Assembly: GCF_024499015.1 (NCBI RefSeq)
Contig: NZ_CP098604.1
Coordinates: 3,038,001 to 3,102,000, forward strand
Reading direction: 5' to 3'
DNA from: Xanthomonas hortorum pv. pelargonii
GTDB lineage: Bacteria; Pseudomonadota; Gammaproteobacteria; Xanthomonadales; Xanthomonadaceae
DNA length: 64,000 nucleotides
In this document: positions 1 through 8,878 of the stretch, piece after piece
Layout: every line of letters begins with the position of its first letter
How positions within the stretch are numbered: position 1 is the stretch's first letter
Program-made: the position numbers and the translations under genes
Notes under the pieces: generated by a model
What the model saw: only the letters and a program-made list of their open reading frames with translations
The model's database searches: none
What the model was told of the DNA's origin: nothing

Positions 1-714
1 GAGGAGGTCATTGCGCTGTTGTCCGAATTGGCCGAGCGTTTTCCCGAGCGTGGATTTGGAAAACTCTTTCAGATCATCCGCCGTCGCGGACATGTGTGGA
101 ATCACAAAAGGGTCTGGCGCGTGTACTGCTTGATGAAACTCAATCAACGTCGCCGCAGCAGGCGCCGGGTCCCGACCCGTCATCCACAGCCGCTGGCATG
201 CGGAGAGCGACCTAATGCTGGATGGTCGATCGACTTTATGTCCGATGCGCTGTGGGATGGTCGACGCTTCCGCACGTTCAATGTCATCGACGACTTCAGC
301 CGGGAAGCCTTGGCGATCGAAGTGGACTTGAATCTTCCGGCCGCCCGCGTCATCCGCACCTTGGAGCGCATTGCAGCCTGGCGCGGCTATCCCGCTAAGC
401 TTCGCCTGGACAATGGCCCAGAGTTTGTCGCATTAGCCTTGGCCGAGTGGGCCGAGCGCAAAGGCATCGCCTTGGACTTCATCGAGCCGGGGCGTCCAAT
501 GCAAAACGGTTTTATCGAACGCTTCAACGGCAGCTACCGGCGCGGCGTGCTGGACATGCACATCTTCCGCACGCTGAGCGAGGTTCGCGAACAGACCGAA
601 CACTGGCTGGCCGACTACAACCAGCAGATCCCGCACGACAGCCTGGGCGGGCTAACGCCCGCCGAGTTCCGTGATCAACATCAACCGCAGACCTCTAGTT
701 TTGGCTGGCATTGA
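1..714 (+). CDS. IS3-family transposase OrfB (partial)
   Basis: C-terminal part of an IS3-family OrfB integrase-type transposase, open at the left edge of the window. The DDE catalytic triad is visible: Asp in WSIDFMSD, Asp in LDNGPEF, and Glu 35 residues further on in [12 protein letters not shown], which is the usual DD(35)E spacing. The HTH_21 region ([14 protein letters not shown]) precedes it. OrfB is normally made by -1 frameshifting from OrfA, so an independent start is not expected. The protein ends with SFGWH just inside the IS terminus. Confidence 0.85.
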   Translation, partial: EEVIALLSELAERFPERGFGKLFQIIRRRGHVWNHKRVWRVYCLMKLNQRRRSRRRVPTRHPQPLACGERPNAGWSIDFMSDALWDGRRFRTFNVIDDFSREALAIEVDLNLPAARVIRTLERIAAWRGYPAKLRLDNGPEFVALALAEWAERKGIALDFIEPGRPMQNGFIERFNGSYRRGVLDMHIFRTLSEVREQTEHWLADYNQQIPHDSLGGLTPAEFRDQHQPQTSSFGWH

Positions 715-731
715 ATTGCGGGGAGTCGACA
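1..731 (+). mobile_element. IS3-family element, right part (cut by window edge)
   Basis: Right-hand portion of an IS3-family (IS407/IS51-like) insertion sequence. It carries the transposase OrfB and appears to end at a terminal sequence whose complement reads TGTCGACTCCCC, placed at about 731. Just beyond it a small minus-strand gene is cut off. The left end and OrfA lie outside the window. The exact right end is inferred from the terminal TGT...ACA pattern, because the left inverted repeat is not visible. Confidence 0.7.
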
Positions 732-1018
732 ATGCCACCCGCACCCGCACCCGCTTCACCCAGCTGCAGATATCCCATCGCACACAAGGTCTGCACCAGC
801 GTGGCGGCATCGCCGCCCAGCAACTGGGCCAGCGTCGCCAGGTCGCGCTGCCCATCGGCCAGGATCAGCGCGCGTCGCTGCAGCAAGGTCAGGGGCTGCG
901 GTGCGATTGCAGCGCAGTGACAGCGAGGTCGGTCTTGCGTGGGGTCATGGCGGCAGTCCTGCGAAGCCGTCAGCGTGACCGCAACCAATGAAGCGCCGAT
1001 GACATCGGCAAGACGCAA
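732..1018 (-). pseudogene. Small gene truncated by IS3-family insertion
   Basis: Minus-strand reading frame of about 95 codons before the IS boundary. It contains a compact helical segment (LLQRRALILADGQRDLATLAQLLGG) ending in a GYLQL motif, resembling a small Xanthomonas family of C-terminal helical domains. The last dozen codons of the open frame are IS sequence, so the native C-terminus is lost. The N-terminus has no convincing ribosome binding site and may itself be out of frame. Function unknown. Confidence 0.4.
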
Positions 1019-1122
1019 TGGTCACACCGGCAATATGGTCACGCCGGTAATGGTCACAGCGTTCTGCACATCGCCGCGCTGCGCGCTGTGTAGGCTGTCG
1101 CGGACCCGGAAGGAATGCACGC

Positions 1123-1773
1123 ATGACATCCAGACTGCTTGGTTTGATGGGCGCACTGTTGTTACTGGCCGGCTGCAATCGCGCCGACGATTCCAAAATC
1201 ACTGTTGAGGCAGCTAACGCAGAGCACGCGTCTGTCCCCGCAGCCCCCAACGACCAGCCACCTGGTGAGGTGCCACCCGCCACCGCACCCGCCGGCTCGT
1301 TTCCGCCGCAATTGCGCCAGGACCCGGTCGCACTCGCGCGTCTGGATGGCTACGGCGATCTGCGTCTGGGCATGGATGCGGCGCAGGCGCGCGCTGCCTG
1401 GGGTGGCGACCTGCGCGGCGAGGCGGCAACCGATGGCGGCTGTTATCTGCTGCGGCCGCAATGGGCCGACGATGCGCGCCGCTTTGGTTTCATGTTCGAG
1501 GGCGACCACTTCGTGCGCTATCAGACCAGCGAGCCCAAGGAACTCGCACCCGGTGGCGGCAAGGTCGGCATGACGCTGACGCAGCTGCGCGCGCTGTATC
1601 CCGATGGCCTGACCGAGCAGCCGCACAGGTACATCCCCGGCGCGCTGAGCTTGCGCTTTGCCGATGCGGCGGCACAGTCGGCGCTGGTGTTCGAAACCGA
1701 TGCCCAGGGCAGGGTGACCAACTGGCGGGTAGGGCAGCTGCCGCAGGTGGATTATGTCGAAGGCTGTGGCTGA
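1123..1773 (+). CDS. Predicted lipoprotein of unknown function
   Basis: A 216-residue protein with a short lipoprotein signal peptide. The hydrophobic stretch LLGLMGALLLLAGC ends in a lipobox with Cys at about residue 18. An alanine/proline-rich linker follows (to about residue 60), then a globular domain. GGAAGGA lies about 9 bases before the ATG and fixes the start. The mature domain (DLRLGMDAAQARAAW, KVGMTLTQLRALYP) resembles periplasmic lipoproteins of Xanthomonadaceae with no assigned role. It stands alone, convergent with the mnh operon. Confidence 0.75.
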   Translation: MTSRLLGLMGALLLLAGCNRADDSKITVEAANAEHASVPAAPNDQPPGEVPPATAPAGSFPPQLRQDPVALARLDGYGDLRLGMDAAQARAAWGGDLRGEAATDGGCYLLRPQWADDARRFGFMFEGDHFVRYQTSEPKELAPGGGKVGMTLTQLRALYPDGLTEQPHRYIPGALSLRFADAAAQSALVFETDAQGRVTNWRVGQLPQVDYVEGCG

Positions 1774-1849
1774 AGCGCTTGCCGGATCGCGTTCGAACGC
1801 CTGGTGCCGCTCAGTCGATCACCCGCCTTTCGACGCCTCAGTTCAACGC

Positions 1850-2269
1850 CTAGTGCTGCTCCGACTCTGGCCCCAGATGCTGTTTCTCGGTTTCTTCGTT
1901 CTCGCCGACATCGCCCTGCACCTGCGGTAATCCTTCCTCCTGCATCTCGCCCTTGTTCGGCACTTCCGGGCGGTTTTCCATCATCAGCGACAGCGCCGCC
2001 TTGGCCATCATGTGCGCGCTGATCGGTGCGGTGATGAACAAAAAGACGGTGATCAGCAACTCGCGCGGTTGCGGGTCCACGCCTAAAAACAGGTGATAGC
2101 CCACCGATGCCAGCAGCACGCAACCCACCCCCAAGGTGCTGGCCTTGGTTGGCGCATGCAGGCGCTTGAAAAAGTCCGACAGCTTCACCAACCCGAACGC
2201 GCCGATCAGGATGAAGAACGTGCCGACCAGCAACAACGCGCTGAGCAGGTATTCGGTCAAGGCGATCAT
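1850..2269 (-). CDS. mnhG: Na+(K+)/H+ antiporter subunit G
   Basis: A 139-residue MnhG/PhaG/MrpG subunit of the multisubunit cation/proton antiporter (CPA3) in the inner membrane. It has three hydrophobic helices (residues about 5-25, 40-60 and 70-90) and the family signature FGLVKLSDFFKRLHAPTKASTLG near the first loop. The C-terminal tail beyond residue 100 is charged and longer than usual. It is the last gene of the mnhABCDEFG operon and overlaps mnhF by four bases (ATGA), implying translational coupling. The complex exports Na+ or K+ in exchange for protons and supports pH and salt tolerance. Confidence 0.9.
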   Translation of the reverse strand: MIALTEYLLSALLLVGTFFILIGAFGLVKLSDFFKRLHAPTKASTLGVGCVLLASVGYHLFLGVDPQPRELLITVFLFITAPISAHMMAKAALSLMMENRPEVPNKGEMQEEGLPQVQGDVGENEETEKQHLGPESEQH

Positions 2270-2550
2270 TCGACGATGTCCCGGCGCAAGACGTATTTAC
2301 TCAGCACCACCGTGCTGCCGAAGCCCAGCATCGCGATCACCAACGCGGCCTCGAAGTAGATCGGCGAATCCAGATACATGCCCAGCAGCATCAGTTCGGC
2401 GATGGCGGTGATGGACAGCGTATCCAACGCAAGAATGCGATCGGGCACGCTCGGCCCGCGCAGCAGGCGCCACAGCGCCATCAGCATGGCCAGGCCTACC
2501 GCGTGCATGCAGATGACGATGGTCGATTCGATGAACATGTGGCCGGTCAT
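2266..2550 (-). CDS. mnhF: Na+(K+)/H+ antiporter subunit F
   Basis: A 94-residue MnhF/PhaF protein with three transmembrane helices and the conserved loop RGPSVPDRILALDTL of the MrpF family. I chose the ATG at 2550 because it gives the standard family length and overlaps the mnhE stop by four bases. The longer open frame upstream is the shadow of mnhE. It is a small membrane subunit of the CPA3 antiporter, coupled to mnhE upstream and mnhG downstream. Confidence 0.9.
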   Translation of the reverse strand: MTGHMFIESTIVICMHAVGLAMLMALWRLLRGPSVPDRILALDTLSITAIAELMLLGMYLDSPIYFEAALVIAMLGFGSTVVLSKYVLRRDIVE

Positions 2551-3053
2551 GGAAAGATCTCCATCAGGGGCTTCTCGTAGCGGGTCTTGATCTCGGCGAT
2601 CAAGGCGTCCGGATCGTCCAGGTGCAGCACGTGCACCAGCAGATACTTGCGGTCGTCCGAGAGCGCCGCCGACACCGTGCCGGGGGTGAGCGTGATCATG
2701 CTGGTCAGCGCGGCGATGCCGTGGATGTTGGCGATATCCAGCGGCACCCAGATGAAACCGGGATGGATGCGCGACTCCGGGCCAAGCACCTGGCCGGCCA
2801 CCTTGATGTTGGAGCGCACGATATCGCCTGCGGCCACCAGCAGCATGCGCGGTACCGAACGCAACGAACCGATCTGTGCGAACTCGCGGTCCAGTCGCGC
2901 CGCGAAGATCGGCACCACCCAGCCCAGCAATAAGCCGAGCACCCACTGCTGCGGCCCGAAGCTGTCGCTAAGCAGCAACCAGAACACGAACACCATCACG
3001 CTCAATGGTGCCGATGGAAACATCCGCCGCCGCAGCGGCACACGCGCGCTCAT
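2547..3053 (-). CDS. mnhE: Na+(K+)/H+ antiporter subunit E
   Basis: A 168-residue MnhE/PhaE subunit. Two N-terminal hydrophobic helices (MVFVFWLLLSDSFGPQQWVLGLLLGW) are followed by the cytoplasmic MrpE domain with the conserved ITLTPGTVSAAL segment and the motif LLVHVLHLDD. Length matches the family. Four-base overlaps with mnhD upstream and mnhF downstream place it firmly inside the operon. The protein is part of the membrane-embedded CPA3 complex. Confidence 0.9.
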   Translation of the reverse strand: MSARVPLRRRMFPSAPLSVMVFVFWLLLSDSFGPQQWVLGLLLGWVVPIFAARLDREFAQIGSLRSVPRMLLVAAGDIVRSNIKVAGQVLGPESRIHPGFIWVPLDIANIHGIAALTSMITLTPGTVSAALSDDRKYLLVHVLHLDDPDALIAEIKTRYEKPLMEIFP

Positions 3054-4594
3054 GGTTGCCTCCGTTGCGGTGTGGTGGCACGCACCTGTTCCACATACGC
3101 ACCGGGGTCGCGCAGCTGCGCGCCGGCCGCATCGGTGTAACGCATCAACGGACCGGCGCCTACCGTCATCGCCACCAGGCCACTGAGCAGCAACACGGTG
3201 GCGGCGGTTTCCACCGGGCGCATGCGGCCACGCCGTTGCGGTTGCAGCTCCGGCGCATCTTCCACGGCTTCGGGTACGCGCCAGAACAGGCGCACGCCGG
3301 CACGCGTCAGGCCGATCACCACCAACAGGCTGCTGCCGAGGATCGCGGCCCAGACCGGCGCGACCAGGCCATCGGGCACATGCTGCAGTAACGCCGCCTT
3401 GGCCAGGAAGCCGGACAACGGCGGCAGACCGGCCACCGCCACTGCGGCGATCATGAACATCGTGCCGGGCATCCCACGCCGTGGCAGTGGCGCGACCACT
3501 TCCTTGCGATCGCTGGCACTGCCGCGCCGCCGGCGGATCAGATCCGACACCATGAACAAGGCGGCGGCCACGAAGCTGCTATGCGGCAGGTAATACAACC
3601 CCGCGCCCAAGGCGCCGGCATCATCCAGCGAGAAGGCGATGAACAAGGTCGCGGCCGAAAACACCACCAGATACGACACCATCACCCGCAGCCGCGATGC
3701 CGCCATCACCCCGATGGCGGCCATCACCAGCGTGGCGATGCCCAGCCACAGTAGCGCGTGGCGACCGAAGCCCTGCAGTGCGCCGGCACCGGCGCCAAAC
3801 CACAGCGACGACACCCGCAGCGTGGCATACAGCCCGACCTTGGTCATGATCGCGAACAACGCGGCCACGGCGGCCGGCGCACGCGAGTAGGTTTCCGGCA
3901 GCCACAGATACAACGGCAGCAACGCGGCCTTGCTGCAGAACACCAGCAGCAACAATCCCAATGCGGCTTTGGCCAGCGGCACATCCTGCGCCGGCAACTC
4001 GGCGATACGTTGCGACAGCTCGGCCATGTTGAGCGTGCCGAACACGCCGAACAACAAACCCAGCGCGACCAGGAACAAGGTCGACGCACACACGTTGAAC
4101 ACCACGTAATGCAGGCCCACGCGCATCTGCAAGCCGCGCCCGCCGCTGAGCAGCAACCCGTAGGAGGCGATCAGCATCACTTCGAAGAACACGAACAGGT
4201 TGAAGATGTCGCCGGTCAGGAACGCACCGTTCAAACCCATCAACTGGAACTGGAACAAGGCATGGAAATGTGGCGCGCGGCGGTCCCAGCCGGCACACGC
4301 ATGCAGCAGGCAGGCCGAGCCCAACATTAAAGTGGTCAACAACATCCACGCCGACAGGCGGTCGCCCATCAACACGATGCCGATGCGTGCCGGCCAATCG
4401 CCCAGCAGATACACCAGGACCTCGCCTTCGGCGGCGCGCGCGAACAGCGCGATCACTGCCGCAGCCAGCAAGGCCATGCTCACCCACGCCACCGTGCGCT
4501 GCACGCGTGGCCCATAGCGACGATGCTCGACAAACAGCGACGCAGACGCACCCAGCATCGGGATCAGGATCGGCAGGATCAGCAGGTGATTCAT
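3050..4594 (-). CDS. mnhD: Na+(K+)/H+ antiporter subunit D
   Basis: A 514-residue polytopic membrane protein of the MrpD/NuoN (proton-conducting complex I subunit) superfamily. It has about 14 hydrophobic helices. The conserved segments include GIFNLFVFFEVMLIASYGLLL-type sequence near residue 120 and PLYLWLPETYSRAPAAVAALFA near residue 230, where Lys and Glu residues of the proton channel lie. It starts with a four-base overlap with mnhC. It is one of the two large antiporter-like subunits that couple proton and cation movement in the CPA3 complex. Confidence 0.92.
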   Translation of the reverse strand: MNHLLILPILIPMLGASASLFVEHRRYGPRVQRTVAWVSMALLAAAVIALFARAAEGEVLVYLLGDWPARIGIVLMGDRLSAWMLLTTLMLGSACLLHACAGWDRRAPHFHALFQFQLMGLNGAFLTGDIFNLFVFFEVMLIASYGLLLSGGRGLQMRVGLHYVVFNVCASTLFLVALGLLFGVFGTLNMAELSQRIAELPAQDVPLAKAALGLLLLVFCSKAALLPLYLWLPETYSRAPAAVAALFAIMTKVGLYATLRVSSLWFGAGAGALQGFGRHALLWLGIATLVMAAIGVMAASRLRVMVSYLVVFSAATLFIAFSLDDAGALGAGLYYLPHSSFVAAALFMVSDLIRRRRGSASDRKEVVAPLPRRGMPGTMFMIAAVAVAGLPPLSGFLAKAALLQHVPDGLVAPVWAAILGSSLLVVIGLTRAGVRLFWRVPEAVEDAPELQPQRRGRMRPVETAATVLLLSGLVAMTVGAGPLMRYTDAAGAQLRDPGAYVEQVRATTPQRRQP

Positions 4595-4968
4595 CGCCGC
4601 GCCTCGCGCGTGTCCACGCCGGTGGTGGCGTCTTCGTGCGCATCCACATGATCGCTGCCGTTGTCGCTGCGGCTGCGGATCGCCAGCACCAGGCTCACTG
4701 CAGTCATCGCAAAGGCGATCACGATCGCAGTCAACACCAGCGCCTGCGGCAACGGATCGGTGTAGTGCATCAGATCGGCGGGCACGTCGTCGCGCAGCAC
4801 CGGCGCCTGACCGCTACGCACGCGCCCACCGGCGAAGATCAGCAGGTTGGTCGCATACGACAGGAAGGTCATCCCCAGGATCACATCGAAGCTGCGCGCG
4901 CGCAGCAACAGATAGATCGCCAATGCAGTGAGAACGCCGATCGCGCTTGCCAGTGCCAATTCCATCAA
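4591..4968 (-). CDS. mnhC: Na+(K+)/H+ antiporter subunit C
   Basis: A 125-residue MnhC/PhaC protein homologous to NuoK, with three transmembrane helices. It shows the family pattern IYLLLRARSFDVILGMTFLSYATNLL followed by a short loop and a DPLPQALVLTAIVI helix. The charged C-terminal tail (from residue about 105) is not conserved in the family. It overlaps both neighbours by four bases. It is a membrane subunit of the CPA3 antiporter. Confidence 0.92.
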   Translation of the reverse strand: MMELALASAIGVLTALAIYLLLRARSFDVILGMTFLSYATNLLIFAGGRVRSGQAPVLRDDVPADLMHYTDPLPQALVLTAIVIAFAMTAVSLVLAIRSRSDNGSDHVDAHEDATTGVDTREARR

Positions 4969-5636
4969 TGTTGCTCCGCGGTGCGTGTCGAACGTTGGGT
5001 GGGGTCGATCTCGCCGCGCTGCGAACTGCGCGTGCGCGAAGGTTTGATCGTGCCCATCATCGACAGCATCAACATCGCCGCGCCGAACACCACCAGATAC
5101 ACGCCGATATCGAAACCCAGCGCGCTGGCCAGTTCCAGTTCACCCAATAGCGGCAACGGAATCTCCACATGCCCGCTGCTCAAGAATGGCATGCCGAACA
5201 GCAGCGACCCCGCACCGCTGACCAGTGCGAACAACAGCCCGATGCCGATCAGCCGGATGTAATCGAAACCGAAGCGTGATTCCACCGAGGCGGTGCCCTG
5301 AATCACGTACTGCATCAGCAGCGGCACCGCCAGCACTAGGCCGGCGATGAAGCCGCCACCGGGCGCGTTATGCCCGCGTAGGAACAGAAACAACGACACC
5401 GTCAGCGTGAGCGGGAACATGATCTGCGCGAGATCGGCCGGCACCGGCAACTTGATCGGCGGCCCCGGCATGCTGCGCTCCGGCGCCATGCGCGAGCGCC
5501 GCAGCAGTGCGTGCACCACCAGCCCGGCAATGGCGAACACGGTGATCTCGCCGAAGGTATCGAAGCCGCGGAAATCCACCAGGATCACATTGACCACATT
5601 GTGGCCGTACGCTTCCGGCAGCGCACGCTGCAGCAT
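4965..5636 (-). CDS. mnhB: MnhA C-terminal (MbhE) plus MnhB segment, separated by frameshift
   Basis: This 223-residue frame starts with the end of a MrpA-type protein (NVVNVILVDFRGFDTFGEITVFA, the MbhE domain). It continues with the whole MnhB domain (FLRGHNAPGGGFIAGLVLAVPLLMQY). In many proteobacteria these domains are fused to MnhA in one protein of about 940 residues. Here the upstream mnhA frame shifts near 5641-5652, leaving this part in another frame. The internal Met at 5636 has no clear ribosome binding site, so independent expression is doubtful. Restoring two bases (GTGTGG for GTGG) would rejoin the frames. Confidence 0.75.
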   Translation of the reverse strand: MLQRALPEAYGHNVVNVILVDFRGFDTFGEITVFAIAGLVVHALLRRSRMAPERSMPGPPIKLPVPADLAQIMFPLTLTVSLFLFLRGHNAPGGGFIAGLVLAVPLLMQYVIQGTASVESRFGFDYIRLIGIGLLFALVSGAGSLLFGMPFLSSGHVEIPLPLLGELELASALGFDIGVYLVVFGAAMLMLSMMGTIKPSRTRSSQRGEIDPTQRSTRTAEQH

Positions 5637-7794
5637 TTCCGCCTGCCACGGTGTGGCTGGGCTGTGTCATCAAGGTGTAGGCCAGGGCGGCCAAGCCGGC
5701 GCCACCGACGATGGCAATGGCGGCATCGCGGATCTTGCGCAAGCGCGCAGGCTCGGGCAACGAGCGCTCGGGCAGGTAATTCATCGCCAGCAGCATCAGC
5801 ACCAGCGTCACCATCTCCACCAGCAACTGCGTCAACGCAAGGTCCGGTGCCGACAGGAACACGAAGGTCAGGCTGACCGCCAGGCCGGTGCCGCCGAGTA
5901 CAAGCACCGCCAGCAGGCGCTGCTTGTACAGGAACAGGCTACCCAGCGCGCAGGCGATCATCAGCAGCCACACCGTCCAGCCCAGCAGCGGCATGGGCGT
6001 GGGGGCAGGCCAGGCCGGCAGCGTGCCGCCTTGCAGGAACGGGACCAGCGCCACCACCACCGCACTCAACACCAGCAACATCAGCATGCGTTGCAGATTG
6101 CCGTTGGTGACCGCATCGGTCATGCGCGCGGTGGCGGCATACAGTGCGCGCAGATTCCAGTTGAACAGCGCTTTGCCCGGCGAGCGGTTCTGGATCGCAT
6201 ACAGGTCCAGCGTGCGGCGCAGCGCCATGTACAACAGCGTGCCACCCACCATACCGGCGATGCTCATCGCCAATGGCCAGTTCCAGCCATGCCACAGGGC
6301 CAGGCTGTAGTCGGGCAACCTGTCGCCCAGGATCGCGCTTGCACCGGCGCGCAGCACTGGCGCGATGGTCCATGCCGGCACGATGCCCACTGCCACGCAG
6401 ATCAGCACCAGCACCTCCACCGGAATCTTCATCCAGCGCGGCGGCTCGTGCGGGGTGGTGTCCAGATCGCGTGGGCCCTTGCCGAAAAAGGTGTCGTGCA
6501 CGAAGCGCAGGCTGTAGGCCACACCGAGCAGACCGGCCAGCAGCGCAGCGATGCTGGCCAACACACGCATCGCCTGCGGCGCTTCGGTTTCCAGTGCGAC
6601 GGCAAAGAACATTTCCTTCGACAAGAAGCCGTTGAGCAGCGGAACGCCGGCCATCGCCAACGAGGCGATGATCGCCAGCGCGCTGGTGAATGGCATCAGC
6701 CGGCGCAGATTGCCCAGCTTGCGCATGTCGCGCGTGCCGGTTTCGTGGTCGATGATGCCCGCCGCCATGAACAACGAGGCCTTGAACACCGCATGGTTGA
6801 GGATGTGGAACACGCCGGCAACCACCGCCATCGGCGTGGACAGGCCGAACAGCATCGTGATCAAGCCCAGATGCGAAATGGTCGAATACGCCAGCACGCC
6901 TTTGAGATCGTGCTGAAAGATTGCATGCCAGGCACCCAGCAACAGCGTGATCGCGCCGATGCTGGTGACCGTATAGAAAAACAGATCGGTGCCGGCCAGT
7001 GCCGGGTGCAGCCGCGCCAGCAGGAACACGCCGGCCTTCACCATCGTGGCCGAATGCAGATACGCCGAGACCGGTGTAGGCGCGGCCATCGCGTGCGGCA
7101 GCCAGAAGTGAAACGGAAACTGCGCGCTCTTGGTGAAAATCCCCAGCAGTACCAGGCCCAACGCATACGGATACAGCGGGCTGGCGCGAATGAGATCGCC
7201 GGCTGCCAGCACCGCATCCAACTGAAAACTGCCGACGATGCGGCCGATCATCAAGATGCCGCCCAGCAACGCCAGGCCGCCACCGGCGGTCAACACGAAG
7301 GCCATGCGCGCGCCCTCGCGCGCGTCCTTGCGGTGCGACCAGAAGCCGATCAACAGGAACGAGCTGATGCTGGTGAGTTCCCAGAACACCATCAGCAATA
7401 GCAGGTTGCCCGACAACACCATGCCGAGCATCGCGCCCATGAACAGCATGAGATAGACGAAAAAGCGCGAGGCGCTGTCGCGTGCGCTCAGGTAGTAATG
7501 CGCATACATCACCACCAGCGCGCCGATACCCAGCACCAGTAATGCGAACATCCATGCCAGGCCATCGAGCCGCAGCGAGAACAGCAAACCGATCTGCGGC
7601 AACCACGCATGTTCGCTGCGGATCACTTCACCGCGCAGTACCGCCGGTGTCAGCATCGCCAGGATCAGCAGCCCGCCCAACGGCGCGGCCGCAGCCAACC
7701 ACGCAGTGATCGAACGGGAGGTGCGCCAGAACAGCGCGGTGGCGGCCGCCATCACGAATGGCAGCGCGAGCAGGATTTCCAACGAAAAAGGCAT
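5368..7794 (-). CDS. mnhA: Na+(K+)/H+ antiporter subunit A, frameshifted near its C-terminus
   Basis: First gene of the antiporter operon, a NuoL-like MrpA subunit with about 16 transmembrane helices. Key segments include a GVLAYSTISHLGLITML motif (residues about 300-320), PFHFWLPHAMAAPTPVSAYLHSATMVKAGVF (about 225-255) and the DUF4040/MbhD region (APDLALTQLLVEMVTLVLMLLAMNYLPER, about 650-680). Real coding similarity stops near 5650. The final ~90 residues of this open frame are out-of-frame sequence rich in Ala, Arg and Gly. The original product was probably a MnhA-MnhB fusion. The start ATG at 7794 faces a divergent gene, so the operon promoter should lie in 7795-7927. Confidence 0.8.
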   Translation of the reverse strand: MPFSLEILLALPFVMAAATALFWRTSRSITAWLAAAAPLGGLLILAMLTPAVLRGEVIRSEHAWLPQIGLLFSLRLDGLAWMFALLVLGIGALVVMYAHYYLSARDSASRFFVYLMLFMGAMLGMVLSGNLLLLMVFWELTSISSFLLIGFWSHRKDAREGARMAFVLTAGGGLALLGGILMIGRIVGSFQLDAVLAAGDLIRASPLYPYALGLVLLGIFTKSAQFPFHFWLPHAMAAPTPVSAYLHSATMVKAGVFLLARLHPALAGTDLFFYTVTSIGAITLLLGAWHAIFQHDLKGVLAYSTISHLGLITMLFGLSTPMAVVAGVFHILNHAVFKASLFMAAGIIDHETGTRDMRKLGNLRRLMPFTSALAIIASLAMAGVPLLNGFLSKEMFFAVALETEAPQAMRVLASIAALLAGLLGVAYSLRFVHDTFFGKGPRDLDTTPHEPPRWMKIPVEVLVLICVAVGIVPAWTIAPVLRAGASAILGDRLPDYSLALWHGWNWPLAMSIAGMVGGTLLYMALRRTLDLYAIQNRSPGKALFNWNLRALYAATARMTDAVTNGNLQRMLMLLVLSAVVVALVPFLQGGTLPAWPAPTPMPLLGWTVWLLMIACALGSLFLYKQRLLAVLVLGGTGLAVSLTFVFLSAPDLALTQLLVEMVTLVLMLLAMNYLPERSLPEPARLRKIRDAAIAIVGGAGLAALAYTLMTQPSHTVAGGNAAACAAGSVRPQCGQCDPGGFPRLRYLRRDHRVRHCRAGGARTAAALAHGAGAQHAGAADQVAGAGRSRADHVPAHADGVVVSVPTRA

Positions 7795-7927
7795 GCAGGG
7801 AACACAAGATTCGCGAGCAGGCCAGAGAGCTTAACAAAACGTTGACTGACGTCCGCGTCAACGTCATCGCCGGGCGCATGCGGAAATCGCCGCTGGACCG
7901 TCGTCGCATCGCTGCGTTGCACTCGCT

Positions 7928-8863
7928 ATGCTGGGCTCACCAAGACTGCATCCGAGCCCTGTGACCGCTGCCAATCCCGCCCCGTCCACCGCTGTCTCTG
8001 CGCCACGCGCCCTGGTGTTCGGCGGCGGTGGGCAGATCGGCGAACGCCTGCTGACGCGGCTATTGAGCCGTGGCTGGCAGGTCACCGCGTGGTCGCGGCA
8101 GCCGCGTGCGGCGCGTACCGGATTGATCTGGCGGCAAGGCGATCTGGCTGTGCCGGCAGCGGCAGGCGAAGCGTTCGAGGTGATCTTCAGCTGTGGCCCG
8201 CTGGATCATTTCGCACGTTGGTACGCTGAAAATCCGGTGCTCGCCCCGCGCATTGTGGCGTTCGGTTCCACCAGCCTGGAGGTCAAGGAACATTCGATCG
8301 ACGCGGCCGAGCGCGATGTCGCCCAGCGCCTGGCAAACGCCGAACAGGCGCTGTTTTCTGCAGCGCAGGCACGCGGCGCAACCGCAACGGTGCTGCGCCC
8401 GACGTTGGTCTATGGCGCCGGGCGCGACCGTACGCTCACCCAGATCGCCAGCCTGGCGCAGCGGACCGGCGCGTTCGTGTTGCCGGCCAACGCCACTGGT
8501 TTACGTCAGCCGGTGCATGTGGACGATCTGGCCAGCGCCGCGCTGGCGGTGGTGACCCAGCCGGCCACGCAGCAGCGCAGTTATGCGGTGGGCGGTGGCG
8601 AAGTGTTGGCCTACATGCAGATGGTGGAGCGCGTGCTGGCTGCGCTGCCACGAACGGCGCGCTTGTATCAGGTGCCGCCGACGCTGTTCGGGTTGGCGCT
8701 GAGCGCTGCGCAACGCTTTGGCCGCCTGCGTGGCATGAATGCAGCGGCGTTGCAGCGCATGCGCGATGATCTGGTGTTCGATCTGGAACCGGCGCGCCGC
8801 GATTTCGGTTATGCGCCGCGTGCGTTTCGTCCGTTGCCGGAAGAACTCGGCGTTCGCGAGTGA
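7928..8863 (+). CDS. NAD(P)-dependent epimerase/dehydratase-like protein
   Basis: A 311-residue Rossmann-fold protein of the extended short-chain dehydrogenase type. A glycine-rich nucleotide-binding motif (FGGGGQIGERLL) lies about 30 residues from the start. A serine-rich strand (RIVAFGSTSLEVK) sits where the catalytic Ser/Tyr region lies in family members, and LRPTLVYGAGRDRTL is a typical epimerase motif. The classical YxxxK pair is not evident, so it may be a non-enzymatic or atypical member (NAD-binding, NDUFA9-like). A GTG at 7961 is an alternative start. It is divergent from mnhA. Confidence 0.75.
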   Translation: MLGSPRLHPSPVTAANPAPSTAVSAPRALVFGGGGQIGERLLTRLLSRGWQVTAWSRQPRAARTGLIWRQGDLAVPAAAGEAFEVIFSCGPLDHFARWYAENPVLAPRIVAFGSTSLEVKEHSIDAAERDVAQRLANAEQALFSAAQARGATATVLRPTLVYGAGRDRTLTQIASLAQRTGAFVLPANATGLRQPVHVDDLASAALAVVTQPATQQRSYAVGGGEVLAYMQMVERVLAALPRTARLYQVPPTLFGLALSAAQRFGRLRGMNAAALQRMRDDLVFDLEPARRDFGYAPRAFRPLPEELGVRE

Positions 8864-8878
8864 GGTTGGTGCCTCGAG

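Noticed and set aside
5347..7401. 684-codon plus-strand open frame opposite mnhA
   Set aside because: It is antisense to a clear antiporter gene and its translation is Gln/His/Arg-rich low-complexity sequence typical of shadow frames in high-GC DNA.
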